Source: Terriglobia bacterium | GTDB taxonomy: Bacteria; Acidobacteriota; Terriglobia; Bryobacterales; Bryobacteraceae | Reading direction: 5' to 3' | DNA length: 64,000 nucleotides | Assembly (NCBI GenBank): GCA_020073305.1 | Contig: JAIQFK010000009.1 | Coordinates: 62,001 to 126,000, forward strand | Shown: positions 52,301 through 61,598 of the stretch, one piece after another | Position numbering within the stretch: position 1 is the first letter of the stretch | How the letters are laid out: each line of letters begins with the position of its first letter | Translations under genes and position numbers: made by a program | Notes under the pieces: model-generated | Databases searched by the model: none | Told to the model about the DNA's origin: nothing | Seen by the model: the letters and a program-made list of their open reading frames with translations, nothing else

Positions 52301-52843
52301 ATGCGCGGGCTGTGCTTCCTGCTGTTATGGGCCGCTGCCGGGGCTGGTTCGGGGACAGTGAATCTGGAAGGCAAGGCGGTCGATCCTTTTGCGCCGGCCG
52401 CAAAAGTGCGGGTTTTCATCTTTGTGCGCACGGACTGCCCGGTTTCGAACCGTTACGCTCCGGAACTCAAGCGGTTGAGCGATGATTTTGCCGCGCGGGG
52501 CGCCGTGTTTTCGATGGTCTATGCCGATCCGGGCGAGACGAGCGCAAACATCCGGCGGCACATCGAGCAGTACGGGTTTCCCGGCGTTGTGATTCGGGAT
52601 CCGGCGCACTCGCTGGTACGGCGCGCCAAAGCTACGATCACTCCTGAAGCCGCAGTGTTCTCGACGGATGGCAAACTGCTGTATCACGGCCGCATCGATA
52701 ACCGGTTCGTCGAACTCGGAAAGTCCATGGCGAACCCGACACGGCGCGATCTTGAAGACTCCATTGCCGCCGCGCTCGACGGACGGCCTCAGTCTGAGGA
52801 GTCCGCGCCCGCGGTGGGCTGCTACCTGGCTGACGTGGAATGA
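52301..52843 (+). CDS. Exported redoxin/thioredoxin-fold protein (CxxS)
   Basis: A 180-residue protein with a signal peptide (MRGLCFLLLWAAAGAGSG). The fold is thioredoxin/AhpC-TSA-like: FIFVRTDCPVSNRYAPEL at about 39-56, a central GETSANIRRHIEQYGFPG and the cis-Pro region ITPEAAVFSTDGKLLYHG. The active-site cysteine C46 is followed by Ser in place of the resolving Cys (CPVS), so it may act as a peroxiredoxin-like or monothiol protein. The ATG at 52301 begins the signal; the longer frame from 52193 has no support. Its last four bases overlap the copper-monooxygenase-like gene (ATGA at 52840-52843). Confidence 0.82.
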   Translation: MRGLCFLLLWAAAGAGSGTVNLEGKAVDPFAPAAKVRVFIFVRTDCPVSNRYAPELKRLSDDFAARGAVFSMVYADPGETSANIRRHIEQYGFPGVVIRDPAHSLVRRAKATITPEAAVFSTDGKLLYHGRIDNRFVELGKSMANPTRRDLEDSIAAALDGRPQSEESAPAVGCYLADVE

Positions 52844-54747
52844 GGTGGGTTCTCCCTTTTGCCGCACTGGTGGCGGCTGCGTGGCCGGGCAAAGCTGAGG
52901 TGATTACCTTCTACAAGCACATTACGCCGATCGTTTACCGGTCGTGCACACCATGCCATCGTCCGGGCGAGGCCGGGCCCTTCGCGCTGCTCACCTACGA
53001 GGATGTGAAAAAGCACGCGCTGCAGATTGCCGGGGTCACCAAACGCAGATACATGCCGCCCTGGCTGCCGGAGCCCGGCCACGGAGATTTTCAGGATGAG
53101 CAGCGGCTCAGCGACGCGCAGATCCAGACGATCGAGCGGTGGGCGCGGGAAGGCGCCCCTGCGGGCGATCCCGCAGACGCAGCGCCCGTACCGAAATTCG
53201 CCCCAGGGTGGCAGCTCGGCACGCCGGACCTGGTGTTACAGGCGCCGCGGCCCTACCCATTGCGCGCGGACGGTTCCGACGAATACTGGAATTTTGTGCT
53301 GCCGTTGAAGCTGGCGGGCACACGCTGGGTGAAGGCCATCGAGATCCGGCCAGGCAACGCGCGCGCGGTGCATCACGCGAACGTGCTCATCGACCGAAGC
53401 CGTTCCGCGCGAACGCAGGAGAAAACGCCTGGCGCGGGCTTTTCGGGCATGGACCTGAATATCGAGGCGGACACGTTCGATCCCGACAGCCACTTCCTGT
53501 TCTGGAAACCCGGCGGCACCCCATGGGAGGAGCCCGACGGGATGGCGTGGAGGGCCGATCCCACGACCGACTTGATCCTCAACGTTCACATGCAGCCGAC
53601 GGGCAAACCCGAAATGGTGCAGCCGTCCATTGGACTGTATTTCACAGACCATCCGGGAACAAAGTTTCCCATGCTGGTGCAGCTCGAGCACGATGGCGCG
53701 CTCGACATTGCCGCCGGCACAAGGGACTTTCCGATCAGTGACGATTTCACGGTCCCGATGGACATGGATGTTCTCGCGGTCTACCCGCACGCTCATTACC
53801 TGGGCCGTCTGCTCGAAGGCTACGCCACACTGCCCGATGGCAGCCGCAAATGGCTGATTCGGATTCCGGACTGGGACGTGAACTGGCAGGCCGTGTATCG
53901 CTTTACTGCGCCGGTATTTTTGCCGAAGGGAAGCGTGGTGGCGATGCGCTTCCATTACGACAATTCGGAGGAGAATCCGCGAAATCCCAACCACCCGGCG
54001 AGGCGAGTACGCGGCGGGAATCAGGCCACCGACGAAATGGGCCATCTGTGGCTGCAGGTGCTGCCGCGCGGCGCCGAGGACCGGCGCATGGATCTGCAGG
54101 AGGCGATCATGCGCCATCGCCTGGATAAATATCCAGGGGATTTCTCGGCACACTTCAACCTGGGCGCGCTCCAGCTTGCGCGGGGAAATGCGGCAGAAGC
54201 CATTCCCTATCTGCGAAGCGCCGTGGAGGCGCGGCCGGAGCAGCCCGTCGCACTGAACACGCTGGGCGCGGCGCTGCTGTCGGCCGGAAATGCGAACGAC
54301 GCGACCGCCATGTTTGAACGGGCCCTGCGATCGGACGCGCGATACACGAACGCTCGGTATAACCTGGCTAACGCACTTGCGGAACGCCAGCAGTGGGAGC
54401 AGGCGGCGGGGCAGTTCCGGCAAGTCCTGACCGAAAGCCCGGACGACGCCGGAGCGCGGGAGCACCTGGCCGAAGTCCTGCGGCTGTGGGGCAACGAGAT
54501 GGCGGCGGCGGGACGCCTGGAAGATGCCGCGTCACACCTTCGCGAGTGCCTGCGCTTCCGGGAGAACGACGCGGCGCTGCACAGCGATCTGGGTACGGTG
54601 CTCGCCAGACTCGGCCGGTTCCGGGAAGCCGTTCCGGAATTCGAAACCGCCGTGCGGCTGGATCCGCGGCTTGACACGGCAAGAAACAATCTGCGGGCAG
54701 CCAGAGCCAGGCTGGAGCAGTCCGGCGAGCGGGGGGCGATCCGGTAG
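52840..54747 (+). CDS. Exported CxxCH / copper type II monooxygenase-like / TPR fusion
   Basis: A 635-residue exported protein with three parts. A heme-c-type motif CTPCH lies at 36-40 after a signal peptide. Residues about 150-410 resemble the C-terminal copper type II ascorbate-dependent monooxygenase (PHM-like) domain: ligand-type residues H178-H179 (AVHHAN), H250 (NVHMQ), H317 and H319 (YPHAHYLG) and a possible Met in the GSVVAMRF region. Residues about 425-630 hold at least five TPR units. It may oxidise a periplasmic or surface substrate with copper and receive electrons through the heme region. Coupled by ATGA to the redoxin and by TAGTG to the CRTAC1 gene. Confidence 0.8.
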   Translation: MRWVLPFAALVAAAWPGKAEVITFYKHITPIVYRSCTPCHRPGEAGPFALLTYEDVKKHALQIAGVTKRRYMPPWLPEPGHGDFQDEQRLSDAQIQTIERWAREGAPAGDPADAAPVPKFAPGWQLGTPDLVLQAPRPYPLRADGSDEYWNFVLPLKLAGTRWVKAIEIRPGNARAVHHANVLIDRSRSARTQEKTPGAGFSGMDLNIEADTFDPDSHFLFWKPGGTPWEEPDGMAWRADPTTDLILNVHMQPTGKPEMVQPSIGLYFTDHPGTKFPMLVQLEHDGALDIAAGTRDFPISDDFTVPMDMDVLAVYPHAHYLGRLLEGYATLPDGSRKWLIRIPDWDVNWQAVYRFTAPVFLPKGSVVAMRFHYDNSEENPRNPNHPARRVRGGNQATDEMGHLWLQVLPRGAEDRRMDLQEAIMRHRLDKYPGDFSAHFNLGALQLARGNAAEAIPYLRSAVEARPEQPVALNTLGAALLSAGNANDATAMFERALRSDARYTNARYNLANALAERQQWEQAAGQFRQVLTESPDDAGAREHLAEVLRLWGNEMAAAGRLEDAASHLRECLRFRENDAALHSDLGTVLARLGRFREAVPEFETAVRLDPRLDTARNNLRAARARLEQSGERGAIR

Positions 54748-56456
54748 TGCCAACCCGCCGCGGTTTCATCCGGTCCCTGTGCGCGACGGCCAGCGTTTTC
54801 TCCTTCGACCAGCTCATGGGGGCGGCGCCCGCGGGCGTCCAATTCGTAAACGTGGCCCGGCAGGCCGGCCTGAACGCGAGAACCATCTTCGGAACCGAGC
54901 GTAAGAACAAATTTCTGATGGAGACCACGGGCTGCGGCGTTGCTTTTGTAGATTATGACAATGACGGCTGGCTCGATATCTTCTTCGTAAATGGCACGCG
55001 GTTCGAAGCGAATTATGCGCCTGGGGAAGCGCCGGTGAGCCGGCTGTACAAGAACAATCGCGACGGCACGTTCACCGATGTGACTGTGAAGGCAGGGGTG
55101 GCGCGCACCGGATGGGGCCAGGGCGTGTGCGTGGGCGACTACAACAACGACGGCCACGAAGACATCTTCGTGACGTATTGGGGCGATTGCGCGCTGTGGC
55201 GCAACAACGGCGACGGAACGTTCACCGACATGGCGGCCAAGGCAGGCGTCACCACGAATCCTGGAAACGGCCAGCATCGCTGGAACACCGGCTGCGCGTT
55301 TTTGGATTACGACCGCGACGGCCATCTCGACCTGTTCATCGCTAACTACATCGACTTCGATCCCAAGACGGCTCCGCTGCCGCAGTCGGGCCCGTGTCTC
55401 TACAAAGGACTCCTGGTGGCTTGTGGTCCGCCCGGTCTGAAAGGCGGCAAGAACATCCTGTTTCACAACAACGGCGACGGCACGTTCAAAGATGTGACGG
55501 CGAAATCCGGCATCCTGAATACGCCCGGCACGTACGGCCTCGGCGTGCTGGTTGCCGATTTTGATGATGACGGCTGGCCCGACATTTACGTGGCCAACGA
55601 TTCGACATCATCGGCGCTCTACAAGAACAATCACGACGGCACGTTTACGGACGTCGCCATCGAGGCCGGCGTTGCCTACAGTCCGGACGGCAAGCCGCAG
55701 GCCGGCATGGGGGTTTCCGCGGCCGACTACGACTGCGACGGGCGGATCGACATCGTGAAAACCAATTTCGCCGGAGACACCCACAGCCTGTATCGCAACC
55801 TGGGCAACATGACGTTCGACGATCAGACTTTTCAGTCCGGGCTGGGGAAGAATACGCGCTTCATGGGCTGGGGTGTCGGCTTTCTCGACTACGACAATGA
55901 CGGGTGGGCAGACATCCTGGTGTGCAACGGGCACGTCTATCCCGAGGTCGGCGAGACCGATGCTGAAGCCGGATACCACGAACGGAAGATTCTGTATCGC
56001 AATCTGGGCAACGGCAAATTTGAGGATGCGTCGATGGACGCGGGCCCGGGGATTCTTGAAAAAGTGGCGGGCCGAGGCTGCGCGTTCGGCGATTTCGATA
56101 ACGACGGCGATATCGACGTGGTGGTGAACTGCGTGAACGATGTGCCGCAGCTGCTTCGATGCGACAGCACGCTGAAGAACAACTGGCTGCTGGTAAAGAC
56201 GGTGGGCACCAAGTCCAACCGTTCAGGGATTGGAGCGCGCGTCATTTGCTCCACCGCCGGCCATCGGCAAACGGACGAGGTGCGCAGCGGGGGAAGCTAC
56301 ATTTCGCAAAATGACCTGCGCGTGCACTTCGGCCTGGGGAGCGCGGACAAGGCCGATCTGGAAGTCCGCTGGCCGAGCGGTGTCATCGATAAGGTCCAGG
56401 GTGTTGCTGCGAACCGAGTGGTGGTCATCACGGAGGGGAAGGGGACCGGGCACTGA
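54747..56456 (+). CDS. Exported CRTAC1-type protein (FG-GAP repeats, ASPIC/UnbV domain)
   Basis: A 569-residue protein that starts with GTG at 54747, the last base of the previous stop (TAGTG), and MPTRRGFIRSL, a twin-arginine-like signal. Seven FG-GAP/VCBS units are recognised by calcium-binding-type motifs such as FVDYDNDGWLDIF, VGDYNNDGHEDIF, VADFDDDGWPDIY and FGDFDNDGDIDVV, folding into a beta-propeller. The C-terminal about 90 residues are an ASPIC/UnbV module (HFGLGSADKADLEVRWPSG). It is presumably a secreted or surface binding protein. Coupled to the redoxin and copper-monooxygenase-like genes. Confidence 0.87.
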   Translation: MPTRRGFIRSLCATASVFSFDQLMGAAPAGVQFVNVARQAGLNARTIFGTERKNKFLMETTGCGVAFVDYDNDGWLDIFFVNGTRFEANYAPGEAPVSRLYKNNRDGTFTDVTVKAGVARTGWGQGVCVGDYNNDGHEDIFVTYWGDCALWRNNGDGTFTDMAAKAGVTTNPGNGQHRWNTGCAFLDYDRDGHLDLFIANYIDFDPKTAPLPQSGPCLYKGLLVACGPPGLKGGKNILFHNNGDGTFKDVTAKSGILNTPGTYGLGVLVADFDDDGWPDIYVANDSTSSALYKNNHDGTFTDVAIEAGVAYSPDGKPQAGMGVSAADYDCDGRIDIVKTNFAGDTHSLYRNLGNMTFDDQTFQSGLGKNTRFMGWGVGFLDYDNDGWADILVCNGHVYPEVGETDAEAGYHERKILYRNLGNGKFEDASMDAGPGILEKVAGRGCAFGDFDNDGDIDVVVNCVNDVPQLLRCDSTLKNNWLLVKTVGTKSNRSGIGARVICSTAGHRQTDEVRSGGSYISQNDLRVHFGLGSADKADLEVRWPSGVIDKVQGVAANRVVVITEGKGTGH

Positions 56457-56515
56457 AGAACCCGGCGCGCCGGCGCCCTCGAGCACTCCCGGACATCAGA
56501 CTCTACACTAAGAGC

Positions 56516-58225
56516 ATGTCTGGACGCGCTTTTCTTGTTGTGGCTTTTTCCCTGCTTGCCGCGGTTCCGTCGCTGTGTTCGCCCCGCTTCTCTGTATCCT
56601 TTTCGAAGCGGCAGAGCTCCGCCGCGGTCGATGGGCGGATGTTGCTGATCGTTTCGACCGATGGCTCGGCCGAGCCGCGCATGCAGATCAACGACACGCC
56701 GAACACACAGATGGTGTTTGGTGTGGATGTCGAGGACCTTCAGCCCGAACAGCCGGTCATGATCGACGAATACGCTTTAGGCTATCCCGTGCGCAGCCTC
56801 GCGGAGCTCAAGCCGGGGCGCTACTTCGTGCAGGCGTTGCTGCATCGTTACGAAACCTTCCATCGCGCCGACGGCCATACGGTCAAGCTGCCGATGGATC
56901 GCGGCGAGGGCCAGCACTGGAACCTGGCGCCGGGCAATTTGTATAGCAAGCCGGAGCCGTTGACGCTGACGGCGGCGAGCGAAGCTCATATCATTCTCGA
57001 TCAACAGATCCCGCCGATTCCGGCGCCGAAAGATACCAAATACGTTCGTCACGTCAGGATCAAGAGCGATTTACTCAGCGCGTTTTGGGGGCGGCCTATG
57101 TATCTGGGCGCGAATATTCTCGTCCCTGAAGGATTCGATGAACATCCCGAAGCGCGGTATCCGCTGGCTGTTTTTCACGGACACTTTCCGGAGGATTTCG
57201 GAGGCTTTCGCACGGAACCGCCGGACCCGAATCTGAAGCCGGATTACAGCGAACGCTTTCACCTGGCGGGCTATAACCGCATCGAGCAGGAAGAAGCGTA
57301 CAAGTTTTATCAGCAGTGGGTCGCAGCGAAGTTTCCGCGCCTGCTTATTGTCGAGATCCAACACGCCAATCCTTTTTACGACGATTCCTACGCGGTGAAC
57401 TCGGCCAACCTCGGGCCCTACGGCGACGCGATCGAAACCGAGCTCATTCCTTACGTCGAGAAGCAATTTCGCGGCATCGGGCAAGGCTGGGCGCGCTTTC
57501 TCTACGGCGGTTCCACGGGCGGCTGGGAAGCCTTGGCCGTCCAGATGTTCTACCCCGATCATTACAACGGCACCTTCGCGGCCTGCCCTGATCCGGTTGA
57601 CTTCCGGGCCTACACCTTGATCGATCTATATAAGGATAAGAACGCGTATTTCCTTGAAGGCGCACACAAGCGAGTAGCGCAACCGGGCATGCGTGATTAT
57701 CTTGGGCACGTGACCGTCACCCAGCAGGATGTGAATTACTACGAACTCGCGTTGGGGACGAAGTCGCGTTCCGGCCAGCAGTACGATATCTGGCAAGCGG
57801 TGTATTCACCGGTAGGCAGCGACGGATACCCGGCGCCGATTTTCGACAAGCTCACCGGAGAAATTCATCCCGACATCGCGGCATATTGGCGCGAGCACTA
57901 CGATCTGCGCTATATACTGGAGCGCGACTGGGCGACTCTCGGACCCAAGCTGCAAGGCAAGATCCACGTTTACGTCGGCAGCGCCGACACCTACTTTCTC
58001 AACGATGCGGTCTATTACCTGGAAGATTTTCTCAAGAGGACCGATCCGCCGTACGACGGCGAGGTCCGTTATGGGGATCGAGCCGAGCATTGCTGGAACG
58101 GCGATCCAGCGCTCCCCAATGCGTACTCGCGCCTGCACTACAACACCATGTACCTGCCGAAAATGATGGAGCGGATGGAGAAGACGGCTCCCGCCGGAGC
58201 CGATCTGAGCAGCTGGCGGTATTAG
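56516..58225 (+). CDS. Secreted alpha/beta-hydrolase, esterase-like
   Basis: A 569-residue protein with signal peptide (MSGRAFLVVAFSLLAAVPSL). The first about 180 residues form a beta-rich domain. The C-terminal hydrolase domain has nucleophile elbow GGSTGGWEA (S333), Asp D491 in VGSADTYFLND and His H525 in RAEHCWNG as a catalytic triad candidate; it resembles esterase D/feruloyl-esterase-like families. Substrate unknown; deacylation of polysaccharides is plausible given the glycosidase neighbourhood. It follows the CRTAC1 gene by 59 bp but need not be co-transcribed. SD weak (AAGAG). Confidence 0.75.
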   Translation: MSGRAFLVVAFSLLAAVPSLCSPRFSVSFSKRQSSAAVDGRMLLIVSTDGSAEPRMQINDTPNTQMVFGVDVEDLQPEQPVMIDEYALGYPVRSLAELKPGRYFVQALLHRYETFHRADGHTVKLPMDRGEGQHWNLAPGNLYSKPEPLTLTAASEAHIILDQQIPPIPAPKDTKYVRHVRIKSDLLSAFWGRPMYLGANILVPEGFDEHPEARYPLAVFHGHFPEDFGGFRTEPPDPNLKPDYSERFHLAGYNRIEQEEAYKFYQQWVAAKFPRLLIVEIQHANPFYDDSYAVNSANLGPYGDAIETELIPYVEKQFRGIGQGWARFLYGGSTGGWEALAVQMFYPDHYNGTFAACPDPVDFRAYTLIDLYKDKNAYFLEGAHKRVAQPGMRDYLGHVTVTQQDVNYYELALGTKSRSGQQYDIWQAVYSPVGSDGYPAPIFDKLTGEIHPDIAAYWREHYDLRYILERDWATLGPKLQGKIHVYVGSADTYFLNDAVYYLEDFLKRTDPPYDGEVRYGDRAEHCWNGDPALPNAYSRLHYNTMYLPKMMERMEKTAPAGADLSSWRY

Positions 58226-58252
58226 CCGTCGCTAGGGGACGTTGAGAACCGC

Positions 58253-58594
58253 TCAGATCTTGCAGGCCGCTTCCACATCCGGGTAAAACTTGAATACCCG
58301 ATCCAGCAGGCTGACATGAAAGGCCTGAAACAACGGTCCGGCCGCGCCCGCCATGCGCATGTCCGCTCCGGCTGCGCCGATCTTGTGGTAGCTGGAGATG
58401 AAACGGCCAATCCCGGTGCTGTCGATGTGGGTTACCCCGCCAAAGTCGAACACGATGATGCGCTTCCCTGCGCGCAGCAAGTCATCGACAAGGCTCACGA
58501 TTTGCTCGCTCTCCGGGCCCATCATCACCTTGCCGGCAAGCGTGACGACCACGACGCCGGGCGTGATCTCGTTATGGCTAATCTCCATCATCAT
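58253..58594 (-). CDS. STAS-domain anti-sigma-factor antagonist-like protein
   Basis: A 113-residue protein with the STAS fold over its whole length. The phosphorylatable Ser is S59 in HIDSTGIGRF, as in SpoIIAA-type antagonists, which are regulated by anti-sigma kinase. The frame extends to 58717, but ATG at 58594 has GGAG 6 nt upstream, followed by three Met. It is an orphan: no kinase or sigma gene is close by. It lies on the opposite strand between two secreted-protein genes. Confidence 0.82.
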   Translation of the reverse strand: MMMEISHNEITPGVVVVTLAGKVMMGPESEQIVSLVDDLLRAGKRIIVFDFGGVTHIDSTGIGRFISSYHKIGAAGADMRMAGAAGPLFQAFHVSLLDRVFKFYPDVEAACKI

Positions 58595-58770
58595 GAAAAG
58601 CTCCAGTGTACGCTGCCGGATCGCAGGCCCGCCACCTGAGGCGCGAAATCCCCCATCTCCGTTCAAACCGAGTGATTCTACGCTGCGGCAGCAGTTCACC
58701 GGGCCGTACGTTTTCACAATCCTTTCATGCAGTTAGGTGTTGGCACTGGAAGTGCGCCAAGGAACGCTCA

Positions 58771-60333
58771 ATGTCAAGAGCCTATCTCGGACTGGCGCTG
58801 ATGTGTGCCATGGTCCCGGCTTCGGGGAAGCTGTGCGCGGTGGATCCGGCCCGCTGGATTCCGGCGCGGTGGGAAGGCGGACCTCTGGAGCTAAGCCGCC
58901 GGGCGAAAGACAAGGCGGTGGCCGAGGATGCTTCAACTCGCACCGCGACCGCCCGCTGGTACGATGCGGAAACCCTCGATCTGCTGGATGGCACGCCGAT
59001 CAACTGCCTGCTCGTGACCTTCAGCGCAGGAGGGGAATCGGAGGTTGAAGGGAAACAACATCAGCTTGTCAGAGAATACGCGCGGGCGGCACATAAGCGT
59101 GGGATCTCGGTCTTAGGGATCGTCTATGGCGGCGCCGATCCCCAGGCCGTTGCAGCAGCAGCGATGGATGCAGGCCTGGACGGTCTGGCGATCGACGGCG
59201 AAGTCCCAGCAGGATTTCCGGAAAAGCTGGAAGCCGCGTTGCGCGCGAAGGGCAGTGCGGCGCTCGTGATTCCCATTGCACGAGATGCGGCGACGGCAAG
59301 AACGTCGAAAGCTCCATGGTTTGCGGTTGCGGGAGTGCGGCCGAGCGCTCGCAACCTTGCGGATATGGGAATCCGCGCGGGCGCCTCTGCCGAACCGTGG
59401 ATCGAATCCAATATCTGGCTGGTACGGTCGTTTCGTTTGGGGACGGCATGGCGGCCCGTTTGGATTGACCAACGTCCGAAGCCGACTTCAGAGGGAGATT
59501 ACATTCGGTGCATCGCGGACGCAGCCGTTGCGGGCGGGCGCTGGATCGTTTCGCTCGACGATGAGCTTCGCGCGAAGTTGCTGCGGAAGGATCCGCAAGC
59601 GCTGGCCACGTGGCGGAGCATGGGAACGTACCTCAAGTTCGCCGAGGATCACGCGGAATGGCGCAGCTTCGTCCCTTACGGGAATCTGGGCATTATTCTG
59701 GACACCGCCGGCGAGAACCCTGACATCGCGAATGAATACTTGAACCTTGTGGCGCGCCGGCAGGTGCCTTACCGCCTGGTCCCGCGGTGTGAACTCAGTG
59801 CGGCGGCGCTCAGTAGGTTTCGGGCCGTGCTCGCCGTTGATGTCGCTTCTCCCACCGAGGCCGAGCGAAAAGTGTTGCGCGACTTTGCCGAGAACGGAGG
59901 GCTGGTGGTGGCCGGTCCGTGGTGGGGAGATCCTCCGAAGGATGACGCTTACGCCGAACTCCCGCTTGGAAAGGGCCGCGTCGCGGTCTATAAAGAAGAC
60001 CCGCCCAACCCGGAGACAGTTGCCAGGGACATGCTGGACCTGCTGCAACCCGAAGTCATGGGGCTCAGCGTGTTCAACGTTCCGACGGCCATCTCCTACG
60101 CGAGCACCGGCGACTCCGGCAAGCGCGTTCTGGTTCAATTACTCAACTATGCGGGCCGCCCGATCGAGCGCGTGACCTTGCGGTTCAGCGGCATTTTCAA
60201 AGTGGCGCGCTTTTACACGCCGGAGAGTGCGCCGATTGATCTCGCGCCGCGGCCGGCTGCAAACGGCAGGACCGAAGTCCTCATACCAAAGCTGGCGGCA
60301 TGGGGTGCAGTGCTATTGGAACAACAGAATTGA
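58771..60333 (+). CDS. Secreted protein of unrecognised family, possible glycoside-hydrolase-like
   Basis: A 520-residue protein with signal peptide (MSRAYLGLALMCAMVPASGK). SD AAGGAA lies 6 nt before the ATG; the longer frame from 58606 is antisense to the STAS gene and is not preferred. Residues about 100-290 look like an alpha/beta barrel, and residues about 315-430 look like a class I glutamine-amidotransferase-like beta-galactosidase trimerisation domain (LVARRQVPYRLVPRCEL, PTEAERKVLRDFAENGGLVV), followed by a beta-sandwich. No confident family or catalytic residues. DUF362 gene follows 8 bp after, same direction. Confidence 0.68.
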   Translation: MSRAYLGLALMCAMVPASGKLCAVDPARWIPARWEGGPLELSRRAKDKAVAEDASTRTATARWYDAETLDLLDGTPINCLLVTFSAGGESEVEGKQHQLVREYARAAHKRGISVLGIVYGGADPQAVAAAAMDAGLDGLAIDGEVPAGFPEKLEAALRAKGSAALVIPIARDAATARTSKAPWFAVAGVRPSARNLADMGIRAGASAEPWIESNIWLVRSFRLGTAWRPVWIDQRPKPTSEGDYIRCIADAAVAGGRWIVSLDDELRAKLLRKDPQALATWRSMGTYLKFAEDHAEWRSFVPYGNLGIILDTAGENPDIANEYLNLVARRQVPYRLVPRCELSAAALSRFRAVLAVDVASPTEAERKVLRDFAENGGLVVAGPWWGDPPKDDAYAELPLGKGRVAVYKEDPPNPETVARDMLDLLQPEVMGLSVFNVPTAISYASTGDSGKRVLVQLLNYAGRPIERVTLRFSGIFKVARFYTPESAPIDLAPRPAANGRTEVLIPKLAAWGAVLLEQQN

Positions 60334-60341
60334 GGATGAAT

Positions 60342-61598
60342 ATGAAAGACGCTCACCGCACTTTTTCAAGACGTGATCTGTTCGCCATCTCCGGGTTGTC
60401 GGCGGGAGTATTGGCGGCAAAGCCCGCCGCGGCGGCAGACGCTGCTGCCCCCTCCGCGCCGAGTTCGCCGGTTTCGGTGGCGAAGGTCACCGGTTACGAC
60501 GCGGATCTGGTTGCTCAGCTGGACAAAATGTTCGACCAAATCGGCGGAATCGGCCATCTGGTTCGGGGCAAGACTGTCGCCATGAAGTTGAACCTGAGCG
60601 GGGCCTCGGGAACGGGCCGTCACACAGGGCTCAGCGCCGGCCAGACCAGTTGGGTACATCCCAACGTCGTCGGCGCCTTGACCGCGATATTCGCCAGGCT
60701 GGGGGCCAAGCGAATCCGGCTACTGGAAAGTACGTTCCGGAAACGTTATGGCAGCCCGCTCGAAGACACGTTGTTGAATGATGGCTGGGATGTGCAGGCG
60801 ATCAAGAGTGCCGCACCCATGGTCGAGTTTGAGGACACCAACGGGCTTGGCCAGGCGAAACAGTATTCGACCCTCAACGTCAAGAGCCGCCCGTATATCT
60901 TCCCGGCTTTCTCGCTCAATCATTCTTACGAGGACTGCGACTTTTTCGTGAGCGTGGGCAAGATGAAGAATCATGAAGAACTGGGCGTCACGCTGTCCAT
61001 GAAGAACCTGTTCGGGATCACGCCGGAGTTGTTGTACGGGCTCGTACCAAAAACTCCGAGTGCGTCGCAATGGGTCAGGGAGCGGGTATTCCACTACGGC
61101 CAGGTGCCGCCGCCGTCCGGAGTCCCTCAGGAGATCGACCTTACGTCGAATCGCTATGAAGGCTGGCGGATGCCGCGACTTCTGACGGACCTCTGCGGGG
61201 CGCGACCGATTGATCTCTCCATTCTCGACGGGATTGAGACGATCATCGGCGGCGAGGGAACGGGGATGCCGGGCACCAAGCATGGAAAACCGGGCCTGCT
61301 GGTAGTAGGGCGGAACTGCGTGTGCACCGACGCGGTGGCGATGGCCACCATGGGGTACAACCCGCGCGCGGGGCGTCATGAAGCTCCGTTCCGCGTTTAT
61401 AAGAACCCGAAGGATCATCCGACGGAACAAATGATCCCGCCCGAGGAATGGCATCAGTACGCCGATAACACCGTGCTCATGGGCGAAGGCGCGGGAATCG
61501 GCACGGCGGACCTCGGTAAAATCGAGCTCTGCGGCGTACCCATCAAAGACGCCGTCTACGACTACGAAGCACACTGGAAGGGCCAGGCGCCGGTTTAG
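60342..61598 (+). CDS. Exported DUF362 protein
   Basis: A 418-residue protein with twin-arginine signal SRRDLFAISGL followed by a hydrophobic stretch and AAAADA. The DUF362 core is present (GKTVAMKLNLSG, PNVVGALTAIFARLGA, FVSVGKMKNHEELGVTLSMKNLFG). No CxxCxxC ferredoxin motif is seen; only two adjacent cysteines near the end (NCVCTDAVAM). The ATG at 60342 has GAGG 6 nt upstream; ATG at 60336 is an alternative. It lies 8 bp after the preceding gene and overlaps the end of the amidohydrolase gene by 4 bp. Function unknown. Confidence 0.84.
   Translation: MKDAHRTFSRRDLFAISGLSAGVLAAKPAAAADAAAPSAPSSPVSVAKVTGYDADLVAQLDKMFDQIGGIGHLVRGKTVAMKLNLSGASGTGRHTGLSAGQTSWVHPNVVGALTAIFARLGAKRIRLLESTFRKRYGSPLEDTLLNDGWDVQAIKSAAPMVEFEDTNGLGQAKQYSTLNVKSRPYIFPAFSLNHSYEDCDFFVSVGKMKNHEELGVTLSMKNLFGITPELLYGLVPKTPSASQWVRERVFHYGQVPPPSGVPQEIDLTSNRYEGWRMPRLLTDLCGARPIDLSILDGIETIIGGEGTGMPGTKHGKPGLLVVGRNCVCTDAVAMATMGYNPRAGRHEAPFRVYKNPKDHPTEQMIPPEEWHQYADNTVLMGEGAGIGTADLGKIELCGVPIKDAVYDYEAHWKGQAPV

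Noticed and set aside
54207-55466. 419-codon frame antisense to the fusion protein and CRTAC1 gene
   Set aside because: It spans a gene border on the other strand and reads arginine/serine-rich sequence.
58606-58770. N-terminal extension of the unrecognised secreted protein
   Set aside because: It is antisense to the STAS gene and lacks a signal peptide, while the ATG at 58771 has SD AAGGAA and a signal peptide.
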